A stretch of 64,000 bases of DNA from Desulforamulus putei DSM 12395 (GCF_900129195.1 NZ_FQUY01000014.1:1-64000), one strand, 5' to 3'; positions 51,967 to 62,097 are shown, numbered from the stretch's first letter. Made by a program: numbers and translations. The notes: generated by a model from the sequence alone, not told the origin.

Positions 51967-53913
51967 ATGTTTAACCAAAAAAATGTCGCGTTTGCTTCGG
52001 AGGAGCAGGTTTATTATCCCGATATCTCTTTTTCCGCCCGGGCCAATGTCCGGGATGCTCGCATCTACGACTGGGCAGGCATGGACTATGAAGGTTTTTG
52101 GGCCGAAGAGGCCAAGAAGCTTCACTGGTACAAGACCTGGGATAAGGTGCTGGAGTGGCAGAGCCCATTTGCCCAGTGGTTTGTGGGGGGCAAGTTAAAC
52201 GCCTGTGTCAATTGTGTTGACCGGCATTTGGACGGTTGGCGTAGAAATAAAGCGGCGATTATTTTTGAAGGGGAACCGGGTGACCAGGTGGTCTTAACCT
52301 ATCAGGACCTGCACCGGGAAGTCAGCAAATTTGCCAATGTGCTGAAAAGTTTAGGAGTGGTCAAGGGTGACGTTGTCACCATCTATATGCCGATGATTCC
52401 GGAGGCTGTTATTGCCATGCTGGCCTGTGCCCGCATCGGGGCGCCCCACAGCCTGGTCTTCGGAGGGTTTTCTGCCGAAGCGCTGCGGGATCGCATCAAG
52501 GATGCCGAAGCCAGGGTGGTTATTACGTCGGATGCTTGCTGGCGGCGGGGCAAGGCCATCCCCCTCAAGCAAAATGTGGATGCGGCTTTAGCCCAGTGTT
52601 CCAGTGTAGAAAAGGTTGTGGTGGTGCAAAGGACTGGCAGTGAAGTTTATATGGAACCGGGTCGGGATCTCTGGTACCACGAGCTGATGAAAAATGCGCC
52701 TATTGTTTGCGAACCGGAAATCATGGATGCCGAAGATATTCTGTTTGTTTTGTATACCAGCGGCACCACCGGCAAGCCCAAGGGCATTGTTCATACCACA
52801 GGAGGGTATTTGACCAGCGTCACTTCTACCCACCGCAATATCTTTGATCTTAAAGAAGATGACGTGTACTGGTGTACGGCTGATATCGGTTGGATTACCG
52901 GCCACAGTTATCTGGTTTACGGTCCTCTGGCCAACGGGGCAACGGTTTTTATTTATGAAGGGGCGCCGGATTACCCCGAGCGGGACCGTTTTTGGGAACT
53001 CATTGAGAAATACCGGGTTACCCTTTTCTATACAGCCCCTACTGCCATCCGGTTGTTTATGAAGTGGGGAGAAAGTTACCCTGCCGGCAGGGATTTATCT
53101 TCCCTCAGGCTGCTGGGTTCGGTGGGTGAGCCCATCAATCCGGAAGCTTGGCTGTGGTACCATAAACATATCGGCAGAGAGAGATGCCCCATTGTGGACA
53201 CCTGGTGGCAAACCGAAACCGGCAGTGTCATGATTGCCCCGCTGCCGGGCTTGGTGCCAACCAAGCCGGGCTCCGCCACCATACCTATGCCCGGCGTGTT
53301 TGTGGATGTGGTGGATGAACTGGGCGAACCGGTCAAAGCAGGGGAGAGCGGTTACCTGGTTGTCAAGAAACCTTGGCCCTCCATGCTGCGCACCGTCTAC
53401 AAGGATCCCCAGCGCTATGTGGATACCTACTGGAGCCGGTTTGAAGGCATGTATTTTACCGGTGACGGCGCCCGCCGGGATAAAGACGGCTATATCTGGG
53501 TCCTGGGCCGGGTGGATGATGTCATTAACGTGTCCGGTCACAGGATCGGCACTGCTGAAGTGGAAAGCGCCCTGGTGGAACACCCGGCGGTGGCTGAAGC
53601 AGCTGTTATCGGTCGCTCCCATGAATTAAAAGGGCAAGCGGTATCTGCCTTTATCACCCTGCGGGAAGGCATTGCCTGGTCGCCGGAACTGGAGAAGGAT
53701 TTGAAGAACCATGTGGCCAAGAAAATCGGCGGCCTGGCCCGTCCGGAAGAAATTATTTGCACCTGGGAATTGCCCAAAACCCGCAGCGGCAAGATTATGA
53801 GGCGTTTGTTAAAGGACATCGCCGAAGGCCGGGTGCTGGGCGACACAACCACCCTGGCCGATCCCGCAGTGATCGATCAGTTAATGAAGCAGAGAGTATC
53901 ACTAAAAGAATAG
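51967..53913 (+). CDS. acs: Acetyl-CoA synthetase (AMP-forming)
   Basis: 648 residues from ATG 51967 (GGGAGG). Activates acetate to acetyl-CoA. Motifs: [75 protein letters not shown] and the acetylatable lysine in [19 protein letters not shown]. Followed by a terminator and then a two-component system that may control acetate use. Confidence 0.96.
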   Translation: MFNQKNVAFASEEQVYYPDISFSARANVRDARIYDWAGMDYEGFWAEEAKKLHWYKTWDKVLEWQSPFAQWFVGGKLNACVNCVDRHLDGWRRNKAAIIFEGEPGDQVVLTYQDLHREVSKFANVLKSLGVVKGDVVTIYMPMIPEAVIAMLACARIGAPHSLVFGGFSAEALRDRIKDAEARVVITSDACWRRGKAIPLKQNVDAALAQCSSVEKVVVVQRTGSEVYMEPGRDLWYHELMKNAPIVCEPEIMDAEDILFVLYTSGTTGKPKGIVHTTGGYLTSVTSTHRNIFDLKEDDVYWCTADIGWITGHSYLVYGPLANGATVFIYEGAPDYPERDRFWELIEKYRVTLFYTAPTAIRLFMKWGESYPAGRDLSSLRLLGSVGEPINPEAWLWYHKHIGRERCPIVDTWWQTETGSVMIAPLPGLVPTKPGSATIPMPGVFVDVVDELGEPVKAGESGYLVVKKPWPSMLRTVYKDPQRYVDTYWSRFEGMYFTGDGARRDKDGYIWVLGRVDDVINVSGHRIGTAEVESALVEHPAVAEAAVIGRSHELKGQAVSAFITLREGIAWSPELEKDLKNHVAKKIGGLARPEEIICTWELPKTRSGKIMRRLLKDIAEGRVLGDTTTLADPAVIDQLMKQRVSLKE

Positions 53914-53956
53914 CAGATGCCCCAACCGTCACAATAGAATCTTCTTACTCCTCCCC

Positions 53957-53990
53957 GGGCAGGTATACATTACCTGCCCCTGTTTTTTTG
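53957..53990 (+). terminator. Terminator between acs and lytS
   Basis: GGGCAGGTA (53957-53965) and TACCTGCCC (53971-53979), then CTGTTTTTTTG. It lies 22 bp before the lytS start, so partial read-through would link the genes. Confidence 0.85.
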
Positions 53991-54011
53991 AATTTTGAAG
54001 GAAGTGATATA

Positions 54012-55376
54012 TTGGATGTAGAAGTAAAACATATGGAAAAATTGCGATTATTAAGTCAATATTTAAATAAAAAATTTGGCTTCCGTACACCGGAAGTCAC
54101 CACCATTCTGCGTTTGGCAGCCATGCAGGCAACGCTGGGTATTCTTTTTGTCCTCTGGCGCCCAGATATGTGGCCGGCCTTTGTGGTTCTGTGCCTGGCG
54201 GGTTTTATAGGGACCTTTATCATACTGGGGTTCCGCCCCTTGAAACGGGTTTTAACCGTAAGGGTGGATGAGAAGTCCTTTGCCCCAACCCTGCAGATTG
54301 CCAATGAGACACTGCCTTTCCTGCGCCGGGGGCTAAACAAGGAAACCGCCCAGAAAACCGCTGAAATTATTCAAAAAATCAGTGATGTGGCGGCGGTGGC
54401 CATTACCGACCGGGAAAAGGTGCTGGCCTTTCTGGGCACCGGCTGTGAAAACCACCCGGTGGGAGGTTCCATTGTCACCCAGGCCACCCGGGAGGTCATT
54501 GCCACAGGGGAATTAAAGGTGGTCCAGCATAAAGGGGAGTTTAATTGTCCTGTTAAAGACTGCGACTGTCCCCTGGAATCCGCCGTCATTGCCCCGCTAA
54601 TTTGCAGGGGAAAAGTGATGGGTACGGTGAAGCTTTACCAGACCCATAAGGGACAAATTCCGGGCAGCGTGGTGAAACTGGCCGTCGGGGTCGCTCAACT
54701 GCTGGGGGTGCAAATGGAACTGGCAGAACTGGACCACCAGGCCCAACTGGCCACCAAAGCCGAACTGGATGCCCTGCAGGCCCAGATCAACCCGCATTTT
54801 CTCTTTAACACCCTCAATACCATCAGTATGTTTACCCGCACCAATCCGGAGACCGCCCGCAGGCTGCTGATCCGGCTGGCTTCTTTTTTCCGTCATTCCC
54901 TGAAACGCCACGGCCGCTTTATCACCCTGCAGGAGGAACTGGAATATATTCATACCTACCTGGTGCTGGAAAAGGCACGCTTCCGGGAAAAATTACGCGT
55001 TCTGAGGAATATAGATAAATCACTCTTGCACTACCGGATTCCGGTGTTAACGGTGCAGCCCCTGGTGGAAAACGCCGTCCGGCACGGTATTACCCCTAAA
55101 GAAGGACCGGGGACGGTTCAGATATCTGCCCAGCTCCGGGGAGATGAGATTGAAATTGCCATCACGGATGACGGGGTCGGCATTCAGCCGGACATCATGC
55201 CCAGAATCTTTGAGCCCGGTTTCGGTTCCGGCAGCGGCGTCGGGCTTTCCAATGTAAATGAACGATTGAAGATGCTGTTTGGGGAAGACCACGGCCTGCA
55301 CATAGAAAGTGAACCTGGTTACGGGACCACCGTTTGGCTGCGGGTGCCCCTGATGCTCCATGACGATGATGATTAA
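54012..55376 (+). CDS. LytS-family sensor histidine kinase
   Basis: 454 residues from a TTG with AGGAAGTG upstream; the frame runs back into acs but without a start signal. Two membrane helices (residues about 28-70: AAMQATLGILFVLWRPDMWP, AFVVLCLAGFIGTFIILGF), a GAF-like domain (AAVAITDREKVLAFLG, CPVKDCDCPLESAVIAPLIC), then the His_kinase domain LQAQINPHFLFNTLNTISMF with phosphohistidine, and an ATPase (QPLVENAVRHGITP, DDGVGIQPDIMPRIFEPGFG). Paired with the LytR regulator 13 bp downstream. Confidence 0.92.
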   Translation: MDVEVKHMEKLRLLSQYLNKKFGFRTPEVTTILRLAAMQATLGILFVLWRPDMWPAFVVLCLAGFIGTFIILGFRPLKRVLTVRVDEKSFAPTLQIANETLPFLRRGLNKETAQKTAEIIQKISDVAAVAITDREKVLAFLGTGCENHPVGGSIVTQATREVIATGELKVVQHKGEFNCPVKDCDCPLESAVIAPLICRGKVMGTVKLYQTHKGQIPGSVVKLAVGVAQLLGVQMELAELDHQAQLATKAELDALQAQINPHFLFNTLNTISMFTRTNPETARRLLIRLASFFRHSLKRHGRFITLQEELEYIHTYLVLEKARFREKLRVLRNIDKSLLHYRIPVLTVQPLVENAVRHGITPKEGPGTVQISAQLRGDEIEIAITDDGVGIQPDIMPRIFEPGFGSGSGVGLSNVNERLKMLFGEDHGLHIESEPGYGTTVWLRVPLMLHDDDD

Positions 55377-55388
55377 GGAGGGATTGGC

Positions 55389-56174
55389 GTGACATTAAAG
55401 GCCCTGATCGTGGATGATGAATACCCGGCCCGGCAGGAATTGCGTTTTATGCTGGGGCGCTTTAACAACATTGAAATTGTCGGGGAAGCCACCAGTGCCA
55501 CAGAGGCTCTGGCGTTGATCAGAGCCTTGGAATATCAGATACTGTTTTTGGATATCAACCTCCCGGGTATGAATGGATTGGAGTTGGGCGCGGTCATTCA
55601 GGAACTGCCCAGGCCACCCTTTGTCATTTTTGTTACCGCCTATGACGAACACGCACTGGAGGCCTTCGATGTCAATGCAGTGGATTACATTCTGAAGCCC
55701 GTTGACGAAAAGCGTTTAAAACGAGCCATTGACCGGGTCATCAAGGCGCAACAGGAAAGGGAAGCCTGTACGCCGGTGCCGGTTCATGCAAACTTAACTG
55801 CGGATACAAACAAAAGCCCTGCCGACACCGGGGAAATAAAAATTAACCGTATCCCCGCCGAGAAACAGGGGAAGACCATTCTGGTGGATATCAGTGATGT
55901 TTTTTATGCCTTTACCGAAAGTGATTATGTCTATATTAAAACCTTTTCCGATAAACTGTTTACCCGTTTTACCCTGAAGGAACTGGAAGCCCGGCTGGGT
56001 GGCGGCATGTTCTTCCGCACCCATCGCTGCTACATTGTGAACCTTCATAAAGTGAAGGAAATTGTGCCCTTCTTTAACGGCACCTATAATTTGGTGCTGG
56101 AAGACAAGGAGCGCAGCGAGGTGCCGGTGAGCCGGGCTCAGGCCAAGAAGCTGCGAAAAATATTAGGGTTTTAA
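55389..56174 (+). CDS. LytTR response regulator
   Basis: 261 residues, GTG with GGAGG. Receiver: ALIVDDEYPARQELRFML, phospho-Asp in ILFLDINLPGMNGLELG, Lys in DYILKPVDEKRL. LytTR DNA-binding domain from about residue 160: VFYAFTESDYVYIKTFSDKL and FFRTHRCYIVNLHKVKEIVP. Together with LytS it may respond to acetate, pyruvate or carbon overflow and act on acs (inference from neighbours). Confidence 0.95.
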   Translation: MTLKALIVDDEYPARQELRFMLGRFNNIEIVGEATSATEALALIRALEYQILFLDINLPGMNGLELGAVIQELPRPPFVIFVTAYDEHALEAFDVNAVDYILKPVDEKRLKRAIDRVIKAQQEREACTPVPVHANLTADTNKSPADTGEIKINRIPAEKQGKTILVDISDVFYAFTESDYVYIKTFSDKLFTRFTLKELEARLGGGMFFRTHRCYIVNLHKVKEIVPFFNGTYNLVLEDKERSEVPVSRAQAKKLRKILGF

Positions 56175-56193
56175 AATCTTTGCCGTTCTCTGG

Positions 56194-56222
56194 AAGTCTG
56201 CCTGCAAAGGGCAGACTTTTCG
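56194..56222 (+). terminator. Terminator of lytSR
   Basis: AAGTCTGCC and GGGCAGACTT arms around TGCAAA, then TTCG. Confidence 0.7.
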
Positions 56223-56261
56223 TGTAAACTTATAGGTAATAGAATTTTCGGAGGTGGCAGG

Positions 56262-56633
56262 ATGAAGGGGATCGGTGCAGATATTATCGAAATAGAAAGA
56301 ATTGAACTGGCCGTCAGCCGTGCCGGCCAGCAGTTTTTGGATCGGGTCTTTACTCCGGCGGAGCAGGAGCACTGCAAGGGCAAGGTACACTGCCTGGCCG
56401 GCCGCTTTGCGGCCAAAGAAGCCATCCTAAAGGCACTGGGCACCGGACTGAGGGAATTAAGATGGACCAACATTGAGATTTTGCCCAATTACCTGGGCAA
56501 GCCCGAAGTGAAACTTGCGGGACCGGCCCTGGAGCTGGCAGAAAAAATGGGCATTGCCAGGGTGCTGGTCAGTATCTCCCATGACCGGGGCAGGGCGGTG
56601 GCCTTTGCGGTGGCTGTAGGGAAGGAAGGGTAG
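56262..56633 (+). CDS. acpS: Holo-[acyl-carrier-protein] synthase
   Basis: 123 residues, ATG with GGAGG. Transfers phosphopantetheine from CoA to apo-ACP. Motifs [18 protein letters not shown] (Mg2+ Asp) and [17 protein letters not shown] (Glu/Lys), then [17 protein letters not shown]. Operon with nnr, a common pairing in Firmicutes. Confidence 0.96.
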   Translation: MKGIGADIIEIERIELAVSRAGQQFLDRVFTPAEQEHCKGKVHCLAGRFAAKEAILKALGTGLRELRWTNIEILPNYLGKPEVKLAGPALELAEKMGIARVLVSISHDRGRAVAFAVAVGKEG

Positions 56634-56639
56634 AGAATA

Positions 56640-58205
56640 GTGCGTATCGCAACAGCAGCCGAAATGAAACAGATCGACCGGCGGGCCATGGAACAGTACG
56701 GCATCCCGGGGGTTGTTCTGATGGAAAATGCCGGTCTGCGAGTGGTGGAGGTCATTCAGGATATTCTTAAAGAAATTAAAGGTAAAGTCTTTACCATCCT
56801 GGTGGGCAAAGGCAACAACGGCGGCGATGGCCTGGTGGTGGCCAGGCACCTCCACAACCGGGGGGGCCAGGTTAAGGTTCTCCTGCTGGCAGACCCGGAG
56901 GAGTTTCAGGGGGATGCCCGGGTCAATCTCAACATCTGGCAGAAGATGGAGCAGCCGGTTTACCAGGTGAACCAGGTCAACGGTATTAATATCGTCAAGG
57001 TGGCCCTGCTCAACACCGACCTTATTGTTGACGCCCTTTACGGCACCGGTTTCCGCGGCAGTGTCAATGAAAAGACGGGGCGGGTCATTGAGTTAATCAA
57101 TGCCAGCCCTTTACCGGTGGTGGCGGTGGATATTCCTTCGGGATTGGAAGCGGATACCGGACGGGCCAACGGCCCCTGTATCCGGGCGGACCACACCGTT
57201 ACCTTCGGCTTACCCAAAATCGGCCTGGTGGTGGAACCCGGGGCCGGTTATGCCGGTAAACTGCACGTGGTGGATATTTCCCTGCCCAGAACCCTGACCG
57301 AAAGCAAGGAGATTCCCAGGCAGCTGCTGACCGGGGAAATGATTGCTTCCTGGTTTAAACCCAGACAATCGGATGCACACAAGGGCAGCTACGGCCGGGT
57401 GCTGGTGCTGGCCGGCTCCCGGGGGATGACCGGGGCAGCTCGTATGGCAGCCAAGGCAGCCCTCAGGGCCGGGGCCGGGTTGGTTACCCTGGCTTTGCCG
57501 GAAAGTTCACAGCCGGAAGCAGCCGCCGCCATTGATGAAGCCATGACCAGGGGGCTGCCGGAGACCACAGAGGGGACCCTGGCGGCTGCCGCCCTGGAAC
57601 CTGTTCTGGCGGCCTGCCGTTCGGCAGATGTCCTGGTCACCGGTCCCGGCATCGGCACCCATCCGGAAACCGTTGAACTCATACGGGCGCTGCTGCCCAG
57701 GTTGACCATCCCGGTTGTCATTGACGCAGACGCCCTCAATGCTCTGGCCGGCGCCACAGACCTTCTGGCGAAGCTGACGGTACCGGCCATCCTCACCCCG
57801 CACCCCGGAGAAATGGGACGCCTGTTGGATCTCACAGTGGCCGAGGTGCAGGAAAACCGGCTTGATCTGGCCAGGGCAGCGGCCCAAAGGTGGAACCTGG
57901 TGACTGTTTTAAAGGGGGCCCGCACGGTCATCGGGACGCCGGACGGCAGTCTCTACATCAATCCCACAGGCAACCCGGGCATGGCCACCGCAGGGAGCGG
58001 CGATGTACTGGCAGGTCTGATCGCCGGTCTGCTGGCCCAGGGATTTTCGCCGGAACGAGCCGCAGCAGCCGGTGTCTATCTGCACGGCGCCGCCGGCGAC
58101 CTGGCCGCCGGCCGTTTGGGTCAACTCAGCACCATGGCGGGAGATATACTGGAGTTTTTGCCGGAAGCCATGCAGTCTGCCTTGAATAAAACCAATTTAC
58201 CATAG
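56640..58205 (+). CDS. nnr: Bifunctional NAD(P)H-hydrate epimerase/dehydratase
   Basis: 521 residues, GTG start with GAAGGG. N-terminal YjeF_N epimerase (MKQIDRRAMEQYGIPGVVLM, VGKGNNGGDGLVVARHL, DALYGTGFRG, VAVDIPSGLEADTG) and C-terminal ADP-dependent dehydratase (KGSYGRVLVLAGSRGMTGAA, DVLVTGPGIGTHPE, ILTPHPGEMGRL, MATAGSGDVLAGLIAGLLA). It repairs hydrated NADH and NADPH. Confidence 0.96.
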   Translation: MRIATAAEMKQIDRRAMEQYGIPGVVLMENAGLRVVEVIQDILKEIKGKVFTILVGKGNNGGDGLVVARHLHNRGGQVKVLLLADPEEFQGDARVNLNIWQKMEQPVYQVNQVNGINIVKVALLNTDLIVDALYGTGFRGSVNEKTGRVIELINASPLPVVAVDIPSGLEADTGRANGPCIRADHTVTFGLPKIGLVVEPGAGYAGKLHVVDISLPRTLTESKEIPRQLLTGEMIASWFKPRQSDAHKGSYGRVLVLAGSRGMTGAARMAAKAALRAGAGLVTLALPESSQPEAAAAIDEAMTRGLPETTEGTLAAAALEPVLAACRSADVLVTGPGIGTHPETVELIRALLPRLTIPVVIDADALNALAGATDLLAKLTVPAILTPHPGEMGRLLDLTVAEVQENRLDLARAAAQRWNLVTVLKGARTVIGTPDGSLYINPTGNPGMATAGSGDVLAGLIAGLLAQGFSPERAAAAGVYLHGAAGDLAAGRLGQLSTMAGDILEFLPEAMQSALNKTNLP

Positions 58206-58248
58206 CAAATTGGATTAATTTAATGATGGAACAGAGAATCCAAAGCAT

Positions 58249-58281
58249 CCACCTCATGCCGGAAGAGGTGGTTATTTTTTT
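58249..58281 (+). terminator. acpS-nnr terminator
   Basis: CCACCTC (58249-58255) and GAGGTGG (58265-58271), then TTATTTTTTTG. Confidence 0.75.
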
Positions 58282-58333
58282 GAAGTCGCCATCTGTGGCT
58301 TTTACCGGGGCATGAAAAGGTAATAGCATCTAT

Positions 58334-58372
58334 TTGACATGTTATTTTTTATCATGTATATTTAAATACATG
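58334..58372 (+). promoter_or_regulatory. marR promoter with overlapping operator
   Basis: -35 TTGACA (58334-58339), 17-bp spacer, -10 TATATT (58357-58362). The inverted repeat CATGTAT-N6-ATACATG (58353-58372) covers the -10, so a bound MarR dimer would block transcription. Confidence 0.75.
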
Positions 58373-58422
58373 AAATATTAAATAGATTAAATAATATCAA
58401 GTTATCAGGGGGATCTCGAACA

Positions 58423-58875
58423 ATGGCTGATAAAGAATATCTGATCGGCTACGTCAAACGATTGGAAGCGGCTTTTACCAAAACCATGAAAAAATTGGGG
58501 CCCAAGTTATCTAGTCTTGAAGAAGGTTTGACGCAACCTCAGTTTTTTGTTTTAGGGCTCCTAAAAAATAACCCGCGCACCGTGACCGAAATAGCAGAAA
58601 TAATGGGGGTACAACCCAGCGCCATAACCGCCATTCTAGATCGAATGTATAAGAGCGGGTTTATTTTGCGGGAAAGAAATGAAGAGGACCGGCGTGTTGT
58701 GGTGGTGTACATTACTGAGAAGGGAAAAGAGGTATTCGCTAAAGCTCAAAAAAAGCGTCTCGATATCATAACCCGTTACCTTGGTTACCTGGAACGTGAG
58801 GAACTGGAACAACTGCTCAATATATACGAAAAACTGGCTAAGATCCTGGAAACTGAAGATGCCAAAAGGAATTAG
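58423..58875 (+). CDS. MarR-family repressor
   Basis: 150 residues, ATG with GGGGGA. Winged HTH: LTQPQFFVLGLLKNNPRTVT, EIAEIMGVQPSAITAILDRM and SGFILRERNEEDRRVVVVYI with the DRR wing. Its likely operator overlaps its own promoter; the exporter gene follows 80 bp later on the same strand, so ligand binding probably induces both. Confidence 0.93.
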   Translation: MADKEYLIGYVKRLEAAFTKTMKKLGPKLSSLEEGLTQPQFFVLGLLKNNPRTVTEIAEIMGVQPSAITAILDRMYKSGFILRERNEEDRRVVVVYITEKGKEVFAKAQKKRLDIITRYLGYLEREELEQLLNIYEKLAKILETEDAKRN

Positions 58876-58966
58876 CTATATATGTGCCCGTGTGTCTTTT
58901 CCTGATCATGGGCATTTTTAATTATTCAAAGTGTCTTGCTGAAACATCTTTAGAAAGGTGATGTTG

Positions 58967-60565
58967 ATGATGAATACAGGTTCCAGACGCAATCTCCTGA
59001 TTGCAGGACTGCTGCTGGGAATGTTTTTTTCCTCCCTGGACCAAACAATTGTTGGTACCGCTATGCCCAGAATCATCGGCGAACTGGGCGGTTTGGATAT
59101 TTTGGCCTGGGTCACAACGGCCTACATGTTGAGTTCAACAACAGTGGTTCCCATCGCCGGCAAACTTGCCGATTTATACGGCCGCCGGATATTGTATGTA
59201 GCGGGGATTTTGGTTTTTATGTCAGGTTCCGCTTTATGCGGCACCAGTCAAAACATGACCGAGTTAATTATTTATCGTGGTTTGCAGGGATTGGGCGGCG
59301 GCATTATGATGCCCATGGCCATGACAATTGTGGGAGATATTTTCCCGCCTGAGAAACGTGGTAAATGGCAGGGAGTTATGGGCGCCGTGTTTGGTTTGTC
59401 TTCTATTATCGGTCCCACCATTGGCGGCTGGTTTGTTGACTATGCCACCTGGCGCTGGGTATTTTACATCAATCTGCCTGTTGGTATGGTTGCTGCAGTA
59501 GCGATTTTCTCAGGTCTGCAGGGTGAAAAACGATTGAAAGACAAGGTGGTTATCGACTATTGGGGCGCTATAACACTTGTGATAGGGGTTGTATCCCTTC
59601 TGCTGGGCCTGAGTTTAGGAGGGAAGGACTACCCCTGGGGCTCCTGGCAGATTCTTGGATTGCTAGGCCTGGCTTTTATCTTTCTGCTGGCCTTTGTGTT
59701 TATCGAAAGAAAGGCAGAAGAACCCATTCTAAGTTTAGACCTGTTCAGGAACAGGGTTTTTGCCATAACGAATATTGTAGGATTTTTATTAGGTTTAGGA
59801 ATGTTCGGCGCCATCATGTTCTTGCCGTTGTTCCTGCAAGGGGTGGTGGGAGTCAGTGCCACGCAATCCGGCAATACTATGATTCCCATGATGTTTGCCA
59901 TGATGATTACCAGTATGCTTGGGGGGCAGTTAATATCTAAAGCCGGTTTTCGCACCTTGTTTGTGGCGGGTACCGGTATCATGACAGTGGGTTTTTACCG
60001 GTTAAGCGCCATGACTGTGCATACCACCCAGCTGGGTGCAATTGCCAATATTGTCGTCCTTGGCATCGGGATGGGTTTTGTCATGCCGACCTTGACCATA
60101 GCGGTACAGCAAGCATTCCCTCCCGAGCAACGAGGGGTGGCCACCTCCGCAACACAGTTTTTCCGCAGCATTGGTGGAACCCTCGGCATGACCGTTCTGG
60201 GAGTGGTCATGAACCACCAGTCAGTAAAAATATTAGAGAGGGATTTCTTCCCTATAGTTCAACAAATTCCGGCAATGCAAGCGGGGCCTTTTGGCAATAT
60301 GCTGGCCAAGGCGCAGTCTGATCCCCAGGGCTTATTTAATGCTCTTTTAAGCCCGGAAACTCTTAATAAAATACCTGTACAATGGCAGCAAATTTTGCTG
60401 CCGCCTCTGAAAGTTGCCCTTTCAGACTCGCTTCATGTGGTTTTCCTGGTGGCTGCGGGCATCATGGTATTGGGAGTTTTCGTAAGTCTGCTCATGGGGA
60501 ATGAAAGAATTGAACCTGTGAAAACAAACCGCACCATCCTCAAGGACGTCAATGAGTCGGCCTAA
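58967..60565 (+). CDS. MFS drug exporter, DHA2 (EmrB/QacA) family, 14 helices
   Basis: 532 residues from the ATG at 58967. Motifs: SSLDQTIVGTAMPRIIGELG, LADLYGRRILYVAGILVFM (motif A) and LQGLGGGIMMPMAMTIVGDI, then GPTIGGWFVDYATWRWVFYI (motif C region). Proton-driven export of hydrophobic drugs or metabolites. Under the adjacent MarR regulator. Confidence 0.94.
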   Translation: MMNTGSRRNLLIAGLLLGMFFSSLDQTIVGTAMPRIIGELGGLDILAWVTTAYMLSSTTVVPIAGKLADLYGRRILYVAGILVFMSGSALCGTSQNMTELIIYRGLQGLGGGIMMPMAMTIVGDIFPPEKRGKWQGVMGAVFGLSSIIGPTIGGWFVDYATWRWVFYINLPVGMVAAVAIFSGLQGEKRLKDKVVIDYWGAITLVIGVVSLLLGLSLGGKDYPWGSWQILGLLGLAFIFLLAFVFIERKAEEPILSLDLFRNRVFAITNIVGFLLGLGMFGAIMFLPLFLQGVVGVSATQSGNTMIPMMFAMMITSMLGGQLISKAGFRTLFVAGTGIMTVGFYRLSAMTVHTTQLGAIANIVVLGIGMGFVMPTLTIAVQQAFPPEQRGVATSATQFFRSIGGTLGMTVLGVVMNHQSVKILERDFFPIVQQIPAMQAGPFGNMLAKAQSDPQGLFNALLSPETLNKIPVQWQQILLPPLKVALSDSLHVVFLVAAGIMVLGVFVSLLMGNERIEPVKTNRTILKDVNESA

Positions 60566-60681
60566 ATAATTGCCACGGTTTTATAGCGGCAATGGCTGTT
60601 TTCTGGCCCCGCTGGTGAGTGTGGAGACAAAAAATATCCTGCCCGGTCGGCGGCAGGAGTTTGAAAAAATATAAGGAGAAT

Positions 60682-60735
60682 ATGAAGTTTTTGTTGGCCG
60701 GAAAAACCATTTTTATATTACTCCTCATGTATTAA
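60682..60735 (+). CDS. Possible 17-residue hydrophobic peptide
   Basis: MKFLLAGKTIFILLLMY with AAGGAGA six bases before ATG. It is short and unconfirmed, but the ribosome site is as good as any in the window. It could be a leader or a small membrane peptide. Confidence 0.25.
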   Translation: MKFLLAGKTIFILLLMY

Positions 60736-60772
60736 TTTTTTATTGAGGCCAGGTAAACTTAAAATTAATTTT

Positions 60773-60816
60773 ATTGGCAAGATATATTTCCGTATATGGA
60801 AATATATCTTGCCAAT
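60773..60816. promoter_or_regulatory. Perfect 19-bp inverted repeat upstream of ald
   Basis: ATTGGCAAGATATATTTCC (60773-60791), six-base loop, GGAAATATATCTTGCCAAT (60798-60816). There is no T-run after it, so a protein-binding site (for example an enhancer) fits better than a terminator. Confidence 0.6.
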
Positions 60817-60834
60817 TTGTCGGTTAAGAAGGGG

Positions 60835-60860
60835 AATCTGGAAATAATAATTTCCAGATT
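60835..60860. promoter_or_regulatory. Perfect 11-bp inverted repeat upstream of ald
   Basis: AATCTGGAAAT (60835-60845), AATA, ATTTCCAGATT (60850-60860). Shares GGAAAT with the larger repeat and lies 57 bp before the -24 element. Confidence 0.55.
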
Positions 60861-60916
60861 GATAAATTTGACAGAAAAGGATCTATTTTTTTGAGTTCCG
60901 GCGCGGAAATATCATT

Positions 60917-60931
60917 TGGCATGAGTTTTGC
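60917..60931 (+). promoter_or_regulatory. Sigma-54 (-24/-12) promoter of ald
   Basis: TGGCAT-N5-TTGC with the GG and GC dinucleotides ten bases apart, as in the TGGCAC-N5-TTGC consensus. It lies 42 bp before the ald GTG. Confidence 0.65.
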
Positions 60932-60972
60932 TTTTTTGTTTTGGTAATTCATCTCCCAAGGAGGCGACTTCT

Positions 60973-62097
60973 GTGTTAATCGGAGTACCAAAGGAAATAA
61001 AAAATAACGAGAATCGTGTTGCCATTACCCCCGCAGGGGTACATGCCATGGTGAACAATGGCCATCAAGTGATTATTGAACACAATGCCGGGCTGGGCAG
61101 CGGCATCACCGATGAAGCTTATTTGGAAGCCGGCGCCCAAATTGTGGATACCGCCAGAGAGGTCTTTGCCAGGGCCGATATGATCATGAAAGTAAAGGAA
61201 CCCCTGCCGCCGGAGTATGATTTATTCAAAGAAGGACAAGTGCTCTTTACTTACCTGCACCTGGCGCCGGAACCGGAATTGACAAGGGCGTTGCTGAAGA
61301 AGAAAGTGGTAGGCATCGCTTATGAGACCATTCAATTGGACAACGGGTCCCTGCCTCTGTTAACACCCATGTCCGAAGTGGCCGGCCGCATGGCTATCCA
61401 AATTGGCGCCCGTTATTTGGAAAAGACCTACGGCGGCGCAGGTGTCCTGCTGGGCGGTGTCCCCGGTGTTCCGGCCGCTGAAGTGGTCATCATAGGCGGC
61501 GGCATTGTCGGTACCAACGCTGCCAAGATGGCCATGGGCCTGGGAGCCAATGTCACCATCCTGGATGTCAATGTTGACCGCTTGCGTTACCTGGATGACC
61601 TGTTCGGCGGACGCATCCATACCGTGATGTCCAACAGTTACAATATTGCCGAAGCTGTTAAAAAAGCCGACTTGCTGGTGGGCGCTGTGCTGATTCCCGG
61701 CGCCAAGGCCCCCCGCCTGGTTACCGAAGCGATGGTAAAAACCATGAAGCCCGGGTCTGTCATTGTAGACGTGGCCATCGACCAGGGCGGTTCCATTGAA
61801 ACCATCGACCGGGTGACCACCCACAGTGAACCAACCTATGAAAAATACGGTGTTATCCACTATTCCGTAGCCAACATGCCCGGCGCAGTGGCCCGCACAT
61901 CCACCTTTGCCCTGACCAACGTAACCCTGCCCTACGCCCTGCAACTGGCCAACAAGGGCTGGTTAAGGGCGGTGCAAGACAATTGTGCCCTGGCCAAAGG
62001 TGTCAATGTGGTGGACGGCAAGTGCACCTTCAAGGCTGTGGCTGAAGCTCTGAACCTGGAGTACACGCCCCTTTCCGAAGTAATCGATTCTTTCTGA
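60973..62097 (+). CDS. ald: Alanine dehydrogenase
   Basis: 374 residues from a GTG at 60973 with AAGGAGG. Converts alanine and NAD+ to pyruvate, ammonia and NADH. Motifs: [56 protein letters not shown] (NAD site), [16 protein letters not shown] and [17 protein letters not shown] sigma-54-type promoter suggests control by an enhancer-binding activator, as for many amino-acid catabolic genes in Clostridia. Precedes alr. Confidence 0.96.
   Translation: MLIGVPKEIKNNENRVAITPAGVHAMVNNGHQVIIEHNAGLGSGITDEAYLEAGAQIVDTAREVFARADMIMKVKEPLPPEYDLFKEGQVLFTYLHLAPEPELTRALLKKKVVGIAYETIQLDNGSLPLLTPMSEVAGRMAIQIGARYLEKTYGGAGVLLGGVPGVPAAEVVIIGGGIVGTNAAKMAMGLGANVTILDVNVDRLRYLDDLFGGRIHTVMSNSYNIAEAVKKADLLVGAVLIPGAKAPRLVTEAMVKTMKPGSVIVDVAIDQGGSIETIDRVTTHSEPTYEKYGVIHYSVANMPGAVARTSTFALTNVTLPYALQLANKGWLRAVQDNCALAKGVNVVDGKCTFKAVAEALNLEYTPLSEVIDSF

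Noticed and set aside
53757-54011. N-terminal extension of the LytS kinase into acs
   Set aside because: The frame is open but overlaps acs by 150 bp and a terminator, and the TTG at 54012 has a proper ribosome site.
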